Below are positions 7,486 through 16,977 of a stretch of DNA of 64,000 nucleotides, one piece after another; the stretch's first letter is position 1, and every line of letters begins with the position of its first letter. Origin of the DNA: Aquimarina sediminis (lineage in GTDB: Bacteria; Bacteroidota; Bacteroidia; Flavobacteriales; Flavobacteriaceae). The stretch is from the NCBI RefSeq assembly GCF_002895435.1, contig NZ_POYJ01000008.1, positions 1 through 64,000 of the forward strand. Reading direction: 5' to 3'. Under the pieces are notes generated by a model, which ran no database searches, was not told the origin of the DNA, and saw only the letters and a program-made list of their open reading frames with translations. The translations under genes and the position numbers were made by a program.

Positions 7486-9819
7486 TTATTTTTTCTGATT
7501 TTCGATAGCCCAATTATAATTATTTCGCAAAAGCTGGTTTTCTGGGTTTATAGCTAATCCTTTTTTTCCTGCTTCGATAGCTTTTTCCCAATTCATTAAG
7601 GAGTTGAATGCTGCACAAATATTATTATATAATTTATCAGAATTAGAGTGTTTTGCAATTCCGTTTTTTGATATTTCTATACATTTTTCAAACAAGCCAT
7701 AGTTGTAGTATAGAAGACTTAGATCAAGGTAGTTTTCTTCGGTTGGTTTTAGATCGATTAATGCAATTAGATTGTTTGTTTTTGTTCTTTTGTTGATTAC
7801 ATCATTAAGATTATTTTTTGCTAGAGTATACGCTGAGTTTAATTCTATGGCTTTATAACAAGCTTCCAGTGCTTTCTCATAATTTCCCAGTAGGTTTTGA
7901 GCTGTGCAAATATTATTATATGCTTGGTAAGAGTTAGGATTTAAGTTTATTGCTTTTTCTGCAGCTTCTATACATTTTTTATATTTCTTTTTTTGATAAT
8001 ATTTTAAACTTAGATTGAGGTATTTTTCTGTTGTTGGATTAGTGGCTATCATTTTTTCTTCAGTATCAAGCCTACTTACTTTTTCTATACTCGATTGTAA
8101 AAACAGTTGTGCTTTTATATTGGATTTGTCTATTTGTAAAGTGTTGGTGGCTAATTTGCCTAGGTTTTCCCAATCTTCTATTACTTCGTAGTTTTTCATT
8201 AATAATAATCTTGTTTCAATATGAGAAGGAGATATTTTTAATGATTTTAATAGTTTTTCTATAGATTCTTGATTTCTAGAGTTATGTTGCAAGAAACGAC
8301 CGTAATAATACCACGGGGTGTGATAATCTGCACCATACTTAATTGCTTGATTAAAATATTTTTCAGCATCTTTCGGTTTTCCTTGGGCACCACTAAGAAT
8401 TCCTAAGTTAGTGTATAAAGTATGGTAATATGGGGTGAGACTTAGTGCTTTTTTAAAATACTGTTCAGCAATTTCATATTCTCCTTTTGCCATTTGCGAA
8501 AGACCATAATTCATTAAACCTCTTCCGTTTTTTGGACTTTTGATGGTGACGTCTTTCCATAAACTTTCATTGCTGTTCCAAACTTCATTTCTTTGATAGG
8601 TTCCAAAAGCATATACGATAAGTAAAGAACCAATAAAAATAACAATAGATTTATTGTCCAAACTGTACTTTCTTTGTATATAATCAACTAATAATCCAAA
8701 TGCCCAGCCAACACTAATAATTAATCCAACGTAAGGGAAAAACATGCGATGATCATTTATCACCTCTGAGAGTGGGATTATGCTTGAAGAAGGAACTAAA
8801 GTGATAAAAAACCATGAAATACCAAAACTAATAGGGCGATATTTTTTTTTCTTTGAGGTTAAAAATGCAGTAATGACCAGTATAATCATTATTGACATTC
8901 CTGTTAGAAATTTGTACGACCAAATACTTTCTAAAACTGTCCAATCAGTATCGGCACTTAGGTGTATTGGAAAGAAAACACTACCAAAGTAGTAAGAAAT
9001 TGCATAGGGCTGAGAAATTAAGTAGCTATATACTTTTGATGAACCTGTGCTATATGTATCAGGAGTCATCATATCAATAAAAACATACAAAAGAGAACAA
9101 ACAATTATTGAGGGTAAAATCTGCTTTACTATTTGTGTTAGTTTTTTGAATGATTTTGGTGAAAAAACATCTAAGAAGCTTATTTTTTGTTCAAAGAGTA
9201 AAACATAACAAAACAAAAGAGGAGCAAACATTATGGCAGTGGGCTTTGATAAAGCGCCTATAATCACTGGGATTAAAAATAAATGGTACTTTTTTGCAAG
9301 AGGAGAGTATTGATATAATATAAACGCTAATAATATACAAAAAGTTGATTGAAGATCAGATCTAGCGATTATGTAGTTTACTGTTTCTGCCATTACAGGA
9401 TGTATCATATACCATATAGCTATTATACATGAGATAAAGAAACTACGACTAGTTTTCGAAGATAAGTTTATTATTTTTTGTGTAAAGAAAAAAATGAGAA
9501 TACCTTGTAATAAAAAGAGAATAAATGTGCTAAGATGGAAAAATAATGGATTATACCCGTTTGCTAACCAATAATCAAAAGCCAAAGAAGTGGTTACAAC
9601 TGGTCTGTATGATTGATTTTGAGGTAAAGAACTTATGGTCTTTCCGTCAGTAAAGAAGGTAGTGATATTTGTTAAGGATCTTATATTTGGGTTTTCGGTT
9701 ATAGTATGATAATCATCAAAATGAAAAGAATTGTCGAAATGATTAAGATATGTTATTGTCGTTATACTTATCATAATTAAGATAAAATACAACACTTTGT
9801 ATTTGAGAGATGTACTCAA
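7486..9819 (-). CDS. TMTC-like membrane glycosyltransferase with C-terminal TPR repeats
   Basis: This 777-aa protein has about ten hydrophobic helices in residues 9-405, then tetratricopeptide repeats from about 420 to the end. The first extracytoplasmic loop carries HFDDYHT (33-39); paired acidic residues at this place are the catalytic hallmark of GT-C/PMT-like mannosyltransferases. The middle has the DUF1736-like segment typical of TMTC O-mannosyltransferases. It may glycosylate exported proteins or glycans, consistent with the adjacent glycan cluster. It is encoded on the strand opposite that cluster and downstream of glutaminase by 68 bp. The acceptor is unknown. Confidence 0.82.
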   Translation of the reverse strand: MSTSLKYKVLYFILIMISITTITYLNHFDNSFHFDDYHTITENPNIRSLTNITTFFTDGKTISSLPQNQSYRPVVTTSLAFDYWLANGYNPLFFHLSTFILFLLQGILIFFFTQKIINLSSKTSRSFFISCIIAIWYMIHPVMAETVNYIIARSDLQSTFCILLAFILYQYSPLAKKYHLFLIPVIIGALSKPTAIMFAPLLFCYVLLFEQKISFLDVFSPKSFKKLTQIVKQILPSIIVCSLLYVFIDMMTPDTYSTGSSKVYSYLISQPYAISYYFGSVFFPIHLSADTDWTVLESIWSYKFLTGMSIMIILVITAFLTSKKKKYRPISFGISWFFITLVPSSSIIPLSEVINDHRMFFPYVGLIISVGWAFGLLVDYIQRKYSLDNKSIVIFIGSLLIVYAFGTYQRNEVWNSNESLWKDVTIKSPKNGRGLMNYGLSQMAKGEYEIAEQYFKKALSLTPYYHTLYTNLGILSGAQGKPKDAEKYFNQAIKYGADYHTPWYYYGRFLQHNSRNQESIEKLLKSLKISPSHIETRLLLMKNYEVIEDWENLGKLATNTLQIDKSNIKAQLFLQSSIEKVSRLDTEEKMIATNPTTEKYLNLSLKYYQKKKYKKCIEAAEKAINLNPNSYQAYNNICTAQNLLGNYEKALEACYKAIELNSAYTLAKNNLNDVINKRTKTNNLIALIDLKPTEENYLDLSLLYYNYGLFEKCIEISKNGIAKHSNSDKLYNNICAAFNSLMNWEKAIEAGKKGLAINPENQLLRNNYNWAIENQKK

Positions 9820-9887
9820 GAATATAAGTTTTAGTAATTGTTATTTATAAAAATACTTATTTTGTCAAACATTGCAAATTTGGATTC

Positions 9888-10802
9888 TCAAAATATCGAT
9901 AATCCAGTTAACGTAGTTAATCTCTCTAGGGCATGCATGCCAAGTTCAGAATTCCCTTTAGGATTAAGAGGCGGGCTCCATACTGCAACTGCATATTGTC
10001 CTGGATGTACAGCCACTATTCCTCCACCAACACCACTTTTTCCCGGTAGCCCTACCCTAAAACTAAATTCTCCTGCCTCATCATAAAAACCACAAGTTTG
10101 CATGATAGCATTAATACGTTTTACCTTACTAGAAGATAATAGTTGTTCATTGTTAGGTAATAACTTTCCGCTATTAGCGTACATCATAAAGGCTGATGAT
10201 AATTCTTTACAAGACATTTCTATAGAACATTGGTAGATATAAAAATCAATCACGGTTTCAATATCATTTTCAATGTTTCCAAAAGACTTCATCAGATTTA
10301 ACAGGGCTGCATTACGGTAGCTATGCTTTTTTTCCGAGTTAAAAACTTTTGTGTTAACTGTAATATCTGTACTACCAGTAATTTTATGTATAAAGTTAAG
10401 AAAATCTTTTTTTGGATCTTCAAGTAGAGATATTAGTATATCACTAATTACTAGTGCCCCAGCATTAATGAATGGGTTCCTAGGTATTCCGTTTTCATGC
10501 TCTAGTTGTACCAAAGAATTAAAAGGATCACCTGAGGGCTCTACATCTACACGAGTAAATAGTTCATCACCCATTAATGACATAGCTCTGGTAAGTGCAA
10601 AAACCTTTGAAATACTTTGTATTGAGAATCGTTCATTATTATCTCCAAAACTATAATGTCCTGAATGCATGCAATATAAATGCATTCCAAACTTATTCTC
10701 GGGAATTTTTTCTAATTCAGGGATGTACGAAGCAACTTTTCCTGTGTGTTTTACCGAAGACATTTCGGATTTTATGGTGGCAAGAATCTGTTGATAATTC
10801 AC
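9888..10802 (-). CDS. glsA: Glutaminase A
   Basis: This 304-aa enzyme hydrolyses L-glutamine to glutamate and ammonia in the cytoplasm. It has the beta-lactamase-like fold signature S63-I-S-K66 (Ser-x-x-Lys nucleophile and base), plus GIPRNPFINAGAL, typical of bacterial glutaminases, and a glycine-rich GKSGVGGGIVAVHPGQ near the C-terminus. Length agrees with E. coli YbaS/YneH-type enzymes. The start lies 12 bp after the peptidase E stop, so the two probably form an operon that releases and uses amino acids. Confidence 0.95.
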   Translation of the reverse strand: MNYQQILATIKSEMSSVKHTGKVASYIPELEKIPENKFGMHLYCMHSGHYSFGDNNERFSIQSISKVFALTRAMSLMGDELFTRVDVEPSGDPFNSLVQLEHENGIPRNPFINAGALVISDILISLLEDPKKDFLNFIHKITGSTDITVNTKVFNSEKKHSYRNAALLNLMKSFGNIENDIETVIDFYIYQCSIEMSCKELSSAFMMYANSGKLLPNNEQLLSSSKVKRINAIMQTCGFYDEAGEFSFRVGLPGKSGVGGGIVAVHPGQYAVAVWSPPLNPKGNSELGMHALERLTTLTGLSIF

Positions 10803-10814
10803 TTCTCTACATTT

Positions 10815-11522
10815 TTAATTTAATTCGGATAAAGAACTGTTTGGCTCTATTTCATACGGAGTTTTGCCTTTTTCAAAAATTCGGGCACTAAGATTGCCTT
10901 CTAAAATAATTTGATTTTCCTTAACTCTTAGCCAGCTTCCTTCTCTTAGACCTATAACCGGTTGGTTGTTTAAATTATGAAACTCTTTTATTCTCGTTTC
11001 TCTAGTTTCTCCTTTGTGAGTTGAATTAGGATCAGGATCGAGGTAATGTGGGTTTATATTAAAAGGCACCACACCTAAAGTTTTAAAATTTGGTGGATAT
11101 ACGATAGGCATATCATTAGTAGTTTTCATATTTAAACCACAAATGTTGCTTCCGGCACTTGTCCCTAAATAAGGTATTCCAGAATGTATAGCTTCTTTTA
11201 ACGGTTCAAGAACACCATTTCTATATAACTGATCTACTAACAAGAATGTATTTCCTCCTCCCGTATAAATACCTTTAGCCTTTTTTATGGCTTCAATGGG
11301 GTCAGAAAACATATGTATGCTAACAATTTTTTTATTAATTTTTTTGAAAATATTATTAATGCCAATAGTATATTCGTCATGAGAAATACCTCCAGGACGG
11401 GCATAAGGTATAAAAAGAATTTCATCAACTCCTGAGTATAAGTCTAGTAGAGTGTCCTGTAAATATGCTAAAGGTGTACTGCCATGAATCGTAGATGTAC
11501 TTGCAATAATACAATTTGTCAT
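10815..11522 (-). CDS. pepE: Peptidase E (alpha-aspartyl dipeptidase)
   Basis: This 235-aa cytoplasmic serine peptidase of family S51 cleaves Asp-X dipeptides. The nucleophile elbow GTSAGSN has Ser122. TGGGN (88-91 region) forms the oxyanion side, and INPHYLDPD contains the catalytic His. The Salmonella and E. coli enzyme has 229 residues, so the length is normal. It is first in a minus-strand unit with glsA. Confidence 0.93.
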   Translation of the reverse strand: MTNCIIASTSTIHGSTPLAYLQDTLLDLYSGVDEILFIPYARPGGISHDEYTIGINNIFKKINKKIVSIHMFSDPIEAIKKAKGIYTGGGNTFLLVDQLYRNGVLEPLKEAIHSGIPYLGTSAGSNICGLNMKTTNDMPIVYPPNFKTLGVVPFNINPHYLDPDPNSTHKGETRETRIKEFHNLNNQPVIGLREGSWLRVKENQIILEGNLSARIFEKGKTPYEIEPNSSLSELN

Positions 11523-11625
11523 AAGTATTTTTTGTAAAAGTAGTTTAACATTTTCTTTTGCTAAAATCTTCTGTGAAAATAAAAAAATGTAGTATCTTAA
11601 AAAATAAAATCAACCCCTGTTTATT

Positions 11626-12414
11626 ATGAAAATGAAGTTATCCATTCTTTTTATTTGTTTTATTGTTAGTTTATCCTCGGCACAAATCACATCAAGAGTT
11701 ATAATCCATGGAAAAATCAGTGTTCCTCTAGGTGATGATGTAGAAGGGTTAGTCATTTATAACCGTAGTACGAACAAAGGTACAATTACCAATGAAAGAG
11801 GCGTTTTTGAGATTAGTGCAGGTATTAATGATAGAATTGAAGTTGTAGCGATGCAGTATCAGCATTTTATGATATTGATAGATAAAGGAATAGTCGATAA
11901 TAAAAGATTAAATATTTTTCTTAATGAATCTGTAAATCAACTCGAAGAAGTGGTAGTGACTCCTTATGATTTGTTAGGGAATGTATCTGTAGATGTGAAA
12001 AAAATAGGAGTTATCGAAAGTGGACTAGGTAAGGTGGTAGATGAAACTTCTTCTAAAATTAATGATGCTGATTATAGTTTTACCCGAGATGAATTATCCT
12101 CTGTTGATAGTAGAGAATTTATGGAAAAGGGAGTTATTGATGGATTAAACTTTGTAAATCTTTTTAAGCTGGTCTATAATACAAAGGATAGAGCGAAAAA
12201 GGAAAAACGACCCGTAGATATAGATGTAAAGGTCAGAAATATGTATAATGATCAGTTTTTTAAGGATTATTTGGCTTTGGAAATGGATCAGATAAATGAT
12301 TTTCTCTTTTTTGCTGAAGATAATGGTCTAAATGCAAAATATTTTGAATCAGGAAAAGAACTCGATCTTTTGCAGTTTTTAGCGTATCAAAGTAAGTTGT
12401 ATCGTAAACAATAA
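11626..12414 (+). CDS. Exported protein with carboxypeptidase-regulatory-like domain
   Basis: This is a 262-aa secreted protein with a signal peptide ending SLSSAQ. The first 100 residues form a CarboxypepD_reg-like beta-sandwich (HGKI..GLVIYN..TNKGTITNERGVFEI), the module found at the N-terminus of TonB-dependent receptors. It ends QLEEVVVTPYDLLGNV, recalling a TonB-box-like hand-over, but no beta-barrel follows. The rest is acidic and of unknown function. The next gene is a diverged tandem paralogue. The two probably act together in the cell envelope. Confidence 0.82.
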   Translation: MKMKLSILFICFIVSLSSAQITSRVIIHGKISVPLGDDVEGLVIYNRSTNKGTITNERGVFEISAGINDRIEVVAMQYQHFMILIDKGIVDNKRLNIFLNESVNQLEEVVVTPYDLLGNVSVDVKKIGVIESGLGKVVDETSSKINDADYSFTRDELSSVDSREFMEKGVIDGLNFVNLFKLVYNTKDRAKKEKRPVDIDVKVRNMYNDQFFKDYLALEMDQINDFLFFAEDNGLNAKYFESGKELDLLQFLAYQSKLYRKQ

Positions 12415-12496
12415 TATCATATCTAGCCCAAGAACTGTAATTTTACCATAATTATGTCGTCTTTGGATTGATGATGGTCTTTACCTGTAGATTTAT

Positions 12497-13279
12497 ATGA
12501 AGACCATTTCTGATGATATTTGGATGGCAAAAATTTTACAATTACTTTTTTTAATAATTTCTATATCCTCTTTTGGTCAATCACAGATTCTAAAAGGAAA
12601 AATTGTGGCAGATTCTCTTCAAGGTTATGCTATTAATATTGTAAATTTCACAAAGAAGTTAGGTACGACAAACGAGGATAATGGTTTTTTTGAAATACCT
12701 GCTAGTTCAGGAGACTCTATTGTGTTTTCTTCTGTGCAATATCAAATACGATCTATTGTAGTGTCCCCTAGTCAGCTTAAGGAAGAAAGAGTTAGAATAG
12801 TATTATCTTCTGTTGTTCAGCAATTGGAGCAAGTGAAAATTAGTGATATAAAACTTTCAGGAAACCTTAATAAAGATGTTGGGGGAGTAGAACTACAACC
12901 ATTTGTAGATAATCAGATATTAGGGCTTCCTTTTAATGACAAACCACAGCCAACATTACCAGAAAGAAGAATTTATACGGCTAGAAGTGGAATATTGGAT
13001 CTTCCCATTAACTATTTGAGTGGGAAATTAAAGAAGTTAAAAGTAATAAAAGAACTGGATGATCTTCAAAGGTTAGTTTATAATGCCGAAACAACGTTTA
13101 ATACAGCTTTTTTTGTTGATGATTTAGCAATCCCCGAAGACTTAATAACAGACTTCATGTATTATTGTGCAGATGATGATTACTTTAAAGATCTTTTGAG
13201 TAACTCTCAGCGATTAACATTATTAGAATTTTTTCAAAAAAAATCAATTTCTTATAGAAAACTTAAAGAAATTGACTAG
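12497..13279 (+). CDS. Paralogue of the preceding carboxypeptidase-regulatory-like protein
   Basis: At up to 260 aa it shares the layout of its neighbour: signal peptide, a CarboxypepD_reg-like domain (LKGKIV..LGTTNEDNGFFEI), QLEQVKISDIKLSGNL, and a C-terminus ending LLEFFQKKSISYRK, compared with LLQFLAYQSKLYRK upstream. This shows tandem duplication. The start is uncertain. ATG 12497 lies inside an inverted repeat (ATGGTCTT/AAGACCAT, 12474-12507) and gives nine residues before the hydrophobic segment. ATG 12524 (MAKILQ) gives a normal signal peptide and may be the real start. Confidence 0.8.
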   Translation: MKTISDDIWMAKILQLLFLIISISSFGQSQILKGKIVADSLQGYAINIVNFTKKLGTTNEDNGFFEIPASSGDSIVFSSVQYQIRSIVVSPSQLKEERVRIVLSSVVQQLEQVKISDIKLSGNLNKDVGGVELQPFVDNQILGLPFNDKPQPTLPERRIYTARSGILDLPINYLSGKLKKLKVIKELDDLQRLVYNAETTFNTAFFVDDLAIPEDLITDFMYYCADDDYFKDLLSNSQRLTLLEFFQKKSISYRKLKEID

Positions 13280-13368
13280 CAATTTTTATACTTCATTGAA
13301 GTTTGGCACAATTTTTTAACTCTTAATACTAAATTTAATTACATTTAACGTTTTACAAATTTTTGATA

Positions 13369-13878
13369 ATGAACAAAGCCATAATAGTTTTTCTTTTTAT
13401 ACTATCAACTTGTTTGAGCTCTTTTACAGTAGTACATAAGTTCTATGTAAGCGTAACACAGGTTGAGTATAATAAGGAGCAAAAATCATTGCAGATTATC
13501 TCGAGGATTTTTATTGATGACATAGAAGATCTTTTAAAAGAAAGGTATAGCGAATCGATTGACTTGGATGAAAGTAAAAAGGATCCCGAAGTGCAAAAAT
13601 ACTTAAGTGCATATCTGGGTCAAAAACTGTCCTTTGTGGTGAATGGAAAGAAAGTTCCTTTTACATTTATAGGAAAAGAATATGAAGAAGATTTGGTTAT
13701 TTGCTATTTAGAAATAGAAGATATCTCTTCTTTAGATACAATAGAAGTCACAAATCAGGTTTTGATGGATCTTTTTGATGAACAGCAGAATATTATCCAT
13801 GTTAAAAAAGGGGATCAACGAAAAAGCCTGATACTTGAAAAAGAAAGAGATATCGGGATGTTAAAGTTTAGTGAATAA
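13369..13878 (+). CDS. DUF6702-like exported protein
   Basis: This is a 169-aa protein. The signal peptide spans about 1-20, followed by HKFYVSVTQVEYN, a sequence typical of the Bacteroidetes DUF6702 family that sits before M1 peptidases. I use ATG 13369, because two codons upstream the frame opens only with TTG. The protein is acidic with predicted beta-strands (IFIDDIEDLLKE, LVICYLEIEDI). Its genomic pairing with the metallopeptidase 65 bp downstream suggests a related envelope role. The biochemical function is unknown. Confidence 0.82.
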   Translation: MNKAIIVFLFILSTCLSSFTVVHKFYVSVTQVEYNKEQKSLQIISRIFIDDIEDLLKERYSESIDLDESKKDPEVQKYLSAYLGQKLSFVVNGKKVPFTFIGKEYEEDLVICYLEIEDISSLDTIEVTNQVLMDLFDEQQNIIHVKKGDQRKSLILEKERDIGMLKFSE

Positions 13879-13943
13879 ATTATTAAGCTTTTAAAAAACA
13901 ATTACTTTGCGAAATCTTAACACTAAAATTCAAAATTATTACA

Positions 13944-16247
13944 ATGAAAAAGATACTTTTAGTCCTTTTGGTGACCTTTTTGATTTCTGGTATTTCATAT
14001 GCTCAGAATCAAGAAGAGACTAAAAATACTCGTGAACTAGGACATTCTAACGAGAACAAATTCAAACAGATGTATGACGAATTTGCTACTCCGAATATGT
14101 ATAGAACTGGTTCTGGAGCTCCCGGACCTGCTTATTATCAGCAACAAGCTGATTACAAAATGGACATTGAGCTTGATGATAAAAACAAAAAACTCTCTGG
14201 TAAAGAAACTATTACCTATACAAACAATTCTCCTGACGATTTAGAATTTCTTTGGGTGCAATTGGATCAAAACATGCGTGCAAAAGATTCTAAAAGCCCG
14301 TTGATTCAATCAGAAGGAGTAGATATAGCATCCACGCCCAAAAGTTTTTTGAAAAAATTTTTAGCAGAACCTTTTGATGGGGGATTTAATATAATCGCGG
14401 TAAAAGGAGTAGATGGTAAACCGTTAAAGTATACTATTAATAGAACAATGATGAGGGTAGAGATGCCTAAAGATTTGAAGTCAGGAGAAAAATTTGTGTT
14501 CTCTATTGATTGGTGGTACAATATTAATGACCACGTAAATGGAAGAGGAAGATCTGGATATGAAGAATTTGAAGATGGTAACAGAGCTTATGTAATAGCG
14601 CAGTTTTATCCTCGTATGGCTGTATACAATGATGTCGAAGGATGGCAAAACCATCAATTTTGGGGTAGAGGAGAGTTTGCATTGCCTTTTGGTGATTTTG
14701 AAGTAAATATTACAGTTCCTGCCGATCATATTTTGGATGGAACGGGAGAGTTAGTAAATAGAAAAGAAGTATTTACAAAAAATATGATGAGCCGTTATGA
14801 AAAAGCGAAAAAATCATATAATGAACCCGTTGTTATTGTAACCCAAGAAGAAGCTATTGCAAAAGAAAAGACATTTTCTGGAAAGAAAAAAACTTGGAAG
14901 CTTAAAGCAAAAAATGTTCGTGATTTTGGTTTTGCAACATCGAGAAGATTTATTTGGGATATGATGGCTGTAAAAATAGGAGATAGAGATGTTATGGCAG
15001 TTTCTATGTACCCAAAAGAAGGTAATCCTCTCTGGGAAGATTGGTCTACAAAAGTGGTAGCAAGTACTTTGAAATCATATAGTAGAATGACTTTTGACTA
15101 TCCTTATCACAAAGCTATCTCTGTACATGCAAAAAATCAAGGGATGGAATATCCAATGATTTGCTGGAACTATGGAAGACCTAATCCTGATGGTTCATAT
15201 AGTGATCGTGTAAAATACGGAATGATGAGTGTAATTGTGCATGAAGTTGGTCATAACTTTTTTCCGATGATTGTCAATAGTGATGAACGTCAATGGACTT
15301 GGATGGATGAAGGGCTTAATACATTTGTGCAATATGTAGCAGAACAGGATTTTGGGGAATGGTATCCTGAAGCACTTGGTGGAGACAAAAAATACCCATC
15401 AAGACGTGGACCTGCAGCCAAAATTGTACCATATATGAGTGGGAATCAGAATTTCCTTTCACCAATTATGTCTCAATCTAATAATATCCACCAATTTGGC
15501 CCAAATGCCTATGCAAAACCTGCTACAGGGTTAAATATTTTGAGAGAGACAATCATGGGGAGAGACCTTTTTGACTACTCTTTTAGAACCTACTCTCAGA
15601 GATGGATGTTTAAACATCCTACTCCCGAGGATTTCTTTAGGACAATGGAAGATGCTTCTGCTGTTGACTTGGACTGGTTTTGGAGAGGATGGTTCTATAC
15701 TACGGATTTTACAGATATCGGAGTAAAAGAAGTAAAAAAATATGTGGTATCTAAAGTACCTACATTAAAGGCGCAAAAATTTGCCGCATCGAGATATATG
15801 AACCCTTCTGGTCTCGTAGTAATGGTTGAAGAAGGTAGCGATGATTATAATAGAATTAAAGGGAATGATGGTGTTATTGAAGATCCAATTGCATTAAAAG
15901 AATATCTAATGGATAACTTTTCACCTAGTGAACGCGAAAACCTAAAAAAGGAACCTAAGTTCTTCTATGAGGTAACATTCGAAAAACCTGGTGGACTGGT
16001 AATGCCTATAATTGTAGAATATACCTATGAAGACGGAACAACTGAAACAATAACGTACCCAGCCGAAATCTGGAGAAAGAATAATAGTGTTGTCAAAAGA
16101 GCAATTGCATCAGAGAAATCAATTTCTAAAATTGTGGTAGATCCAAATCAAGAAACTGCCGATATTGATACTTCTAATAATAGTTGGCCGAAAAGAAATA
16201 AAATTGGAAAATTTGAGCAATTTAAAAATAAAGTAAAAGGACAGTAA
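13944..16247 (+). CDS. M1-family zinc metallopeptidase, exported
   Basis: This 767-aa protein carries a signal peptide (1-20). The zinc site is HEVGH (433-437) followed after 18 residues by the third ligand Glu (WMDEGL, about 456), the exact HExxH-x18-E spacing of gluzincin aminopeptidases. The exopeptidase motif reads GMEYP instead of GAMEN, a variant common in Bacteroidetes M1 members. It probably trims peptides in the periplasm or at the surface. A strong terminator follows 20 bp after the stop. Confidence 0.93.
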   Translation: MKKILLVLLVTFLISGISYAQNQEETKNTRELGHSNENKFKQMYDEFATPNMYRTGSGAPGPAYYQQQADYKMDIELDDKNKKLSGKETITYTNNSPDDLEFLWVQLDQNMRAKDSKSPLIQSEGVDIASTPKSFLKKFLAEPFDGGFNIIAVKGVDGKPLKYTINRTMMRVEMPKDLKSGEKFVFSIDWWYNINDHVNGRGRSGYEEFEDGNRAYVIAQFYPRMAVYNDVEGWQNHQFWGRGEFALPFGDFEVNITVPADHILDGTGELVNRKEVFTKNMMSRYEKAKKSYNEPVVIVTQEEAIAKEKTFSGKKKTWKLKAKNVRDFGFATSRRFIWDMMAVKIGDRDVMAVSMYPKEGNPLWEDWSTKVVASTLKSYSRMTFDYPYHKAISVHAKNQGMEYPMICWNYGRPNPDGSYSDRVKYGMMSVIVHEVGHNFFPMIVNSDERQWTWMDEGLNTFVQYVAEQDFGEWYPEALGGDKKYPSRRGPAAKIVPYMSGNQNFLSPIMSQSNNIHQFGPNAYAKPATGLNILRETIMGRDLFDYSFRTYSQRWMFKHPTPEDFFRTMEDASAVDLDWFWRGWFYTTDFTDIGVKEVKKYVVSKVPTLKAQKFAASRYMNPSGLVVMVEEGSDDYNRIKGNDGVIEDPIALKEYLMDNFSPSERENLKKEPKFFYEVTFEKPGGLVMPIIVEYTYEDGTTETITYPAEIWRKNNSVVKRAIASEKSISKIVVDPNQETADIDTSNNSWPKRNKIGKFEQFKNKVKGQ

Positions 16248-16265
16248 TCTATTGTTTTACTGGTC

Positions 16266-16305
16266 AAAAAAAAGCCATCCTGAAAAGCTTCAGGATGGCT
16301 TTTTT
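16266..16305 (+). terminator. Terminator after M1 peptidase
   Basis: AGCCATCCTGAA pairs with TTCAGGATGGCT around an AAGC loop. The flanking A-run and T-run allow function in both directions. Confidence 0.9.
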
Positions 16306-16320
16306 CTGCACAATATTGAT

Positions 16321-16328
16321 TATATTTG
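16321..16328 (+). promoter_or_regulatory. -7 box giving a near-leaderless tatA-like mRNA
   Basis: TATATTTG matches TAnnTTTG and ends only 7 nt before the ATG at 16336. Initiation 4-7 nt after the box would give a transcript with almost no 5' leader. Confidence 0.55.
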
Positions 16329-16335
16329 CAGTGTT

Positions 16336-16629
16336 ATGACAGTTTTACCCTTATTTATTAGTGGAACCGAAATCACCTTTATTGTATTTATATTGGTAAT
16401 GGTTTTTGGTGCAGATAAAATTCCTGAAATTGCACGTGGATTAGGTAAAGGAATGCGCGTTATTAAAGATGCTACCAACGATATTAAAACAGAGATTACC
16501 AAAAGTGCAGAAGAGCATGGTCTAGATACCGATATTACCTCGTCAATAACTTCTGATATTAAGAAAGAAATAGATCAGGTCAAAGAAGATATCGATAAGG
16601 CAACTGGTCCCATCAAAAGAAAGTTTTAA
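16336..16629 (+). CDS. TatA/E-family twin-arginine translocase component
   Basis: This 97-aa protein has a short N-terminal transmembrane helix (about residues 4-22). It is followed by the hinge FGADKIPEIARGLGKGMR, whose F-G and LGK features define TatA/B/E proteins, and then an amphipathic helix and a charged tail. I chose ATG 16336 rather than the frame's upstream ATG at 16252, because the latter would run through the terminator and add 28 residues ahead of the membrane helix. It forms the pore-like component for folded proteins. The tatC partner is not in this window. Confidence 0.9.
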   Translation: MTVLPLFISGTEITFIVFILVMVFGADKIPEIARGLGKGMRVIKDATNDIKTEITKSAEEHGLDTDITSSITSDIKKEIDQVKEDIDKATGPIKRKF

Positions 16630-16665
16630 ATAGCAATTATTTCTAAAAATCTTGTCTTTTTATAT

Positions 16666-16683
16666 GTTTTTACATGTAAAAAC
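16666..16683. repeat. 18-bp perfect palindrome
   Basis: GTTTTTACA and its exact inverse meet at the centre with no spacer. It lies 37 bp after the tatA-like gene and could be an operator or part of the transcript end. No other gene is found in 16630-16977. Confidence 0.4.
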
Positions 16684-16691
16684 TGACTAAT

Positions 16692-16719
16692 ATTCAAAAA
16701 AATGAAGATTTTTTTGAAT
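16692..16719 (+). terminator. Probable terminator after tatA-like gene
   Basis: ATTCAAAAAAA pairs with TTTTTTTGAAT around a 6-nt loop. The stem is all A/T apart from one pair, so it is weaker than a classical terminator. Confidence 0.45.
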
Positions 16720-16977
16720 AATTTCTATGTCGATGTGATTGAGGATTATATCCCTTATAAACATTGGCATTTATAGAATTTTTTGTGATATTTTTTGGTC
16801 TTATGCAAGCATAATAAGAGGGTTTTTAATGATTATATGATAATTTATTCGCAAAATATTTAAATATAATTTAATACATTAGCGATGAAATTGATAAAAC
16901 GATAATTATTTGCGGTTTTTTCAATTTTTTTAATTAACTAAATTTTCACACATAATCTTTTAAAACCTATTCTAAAA

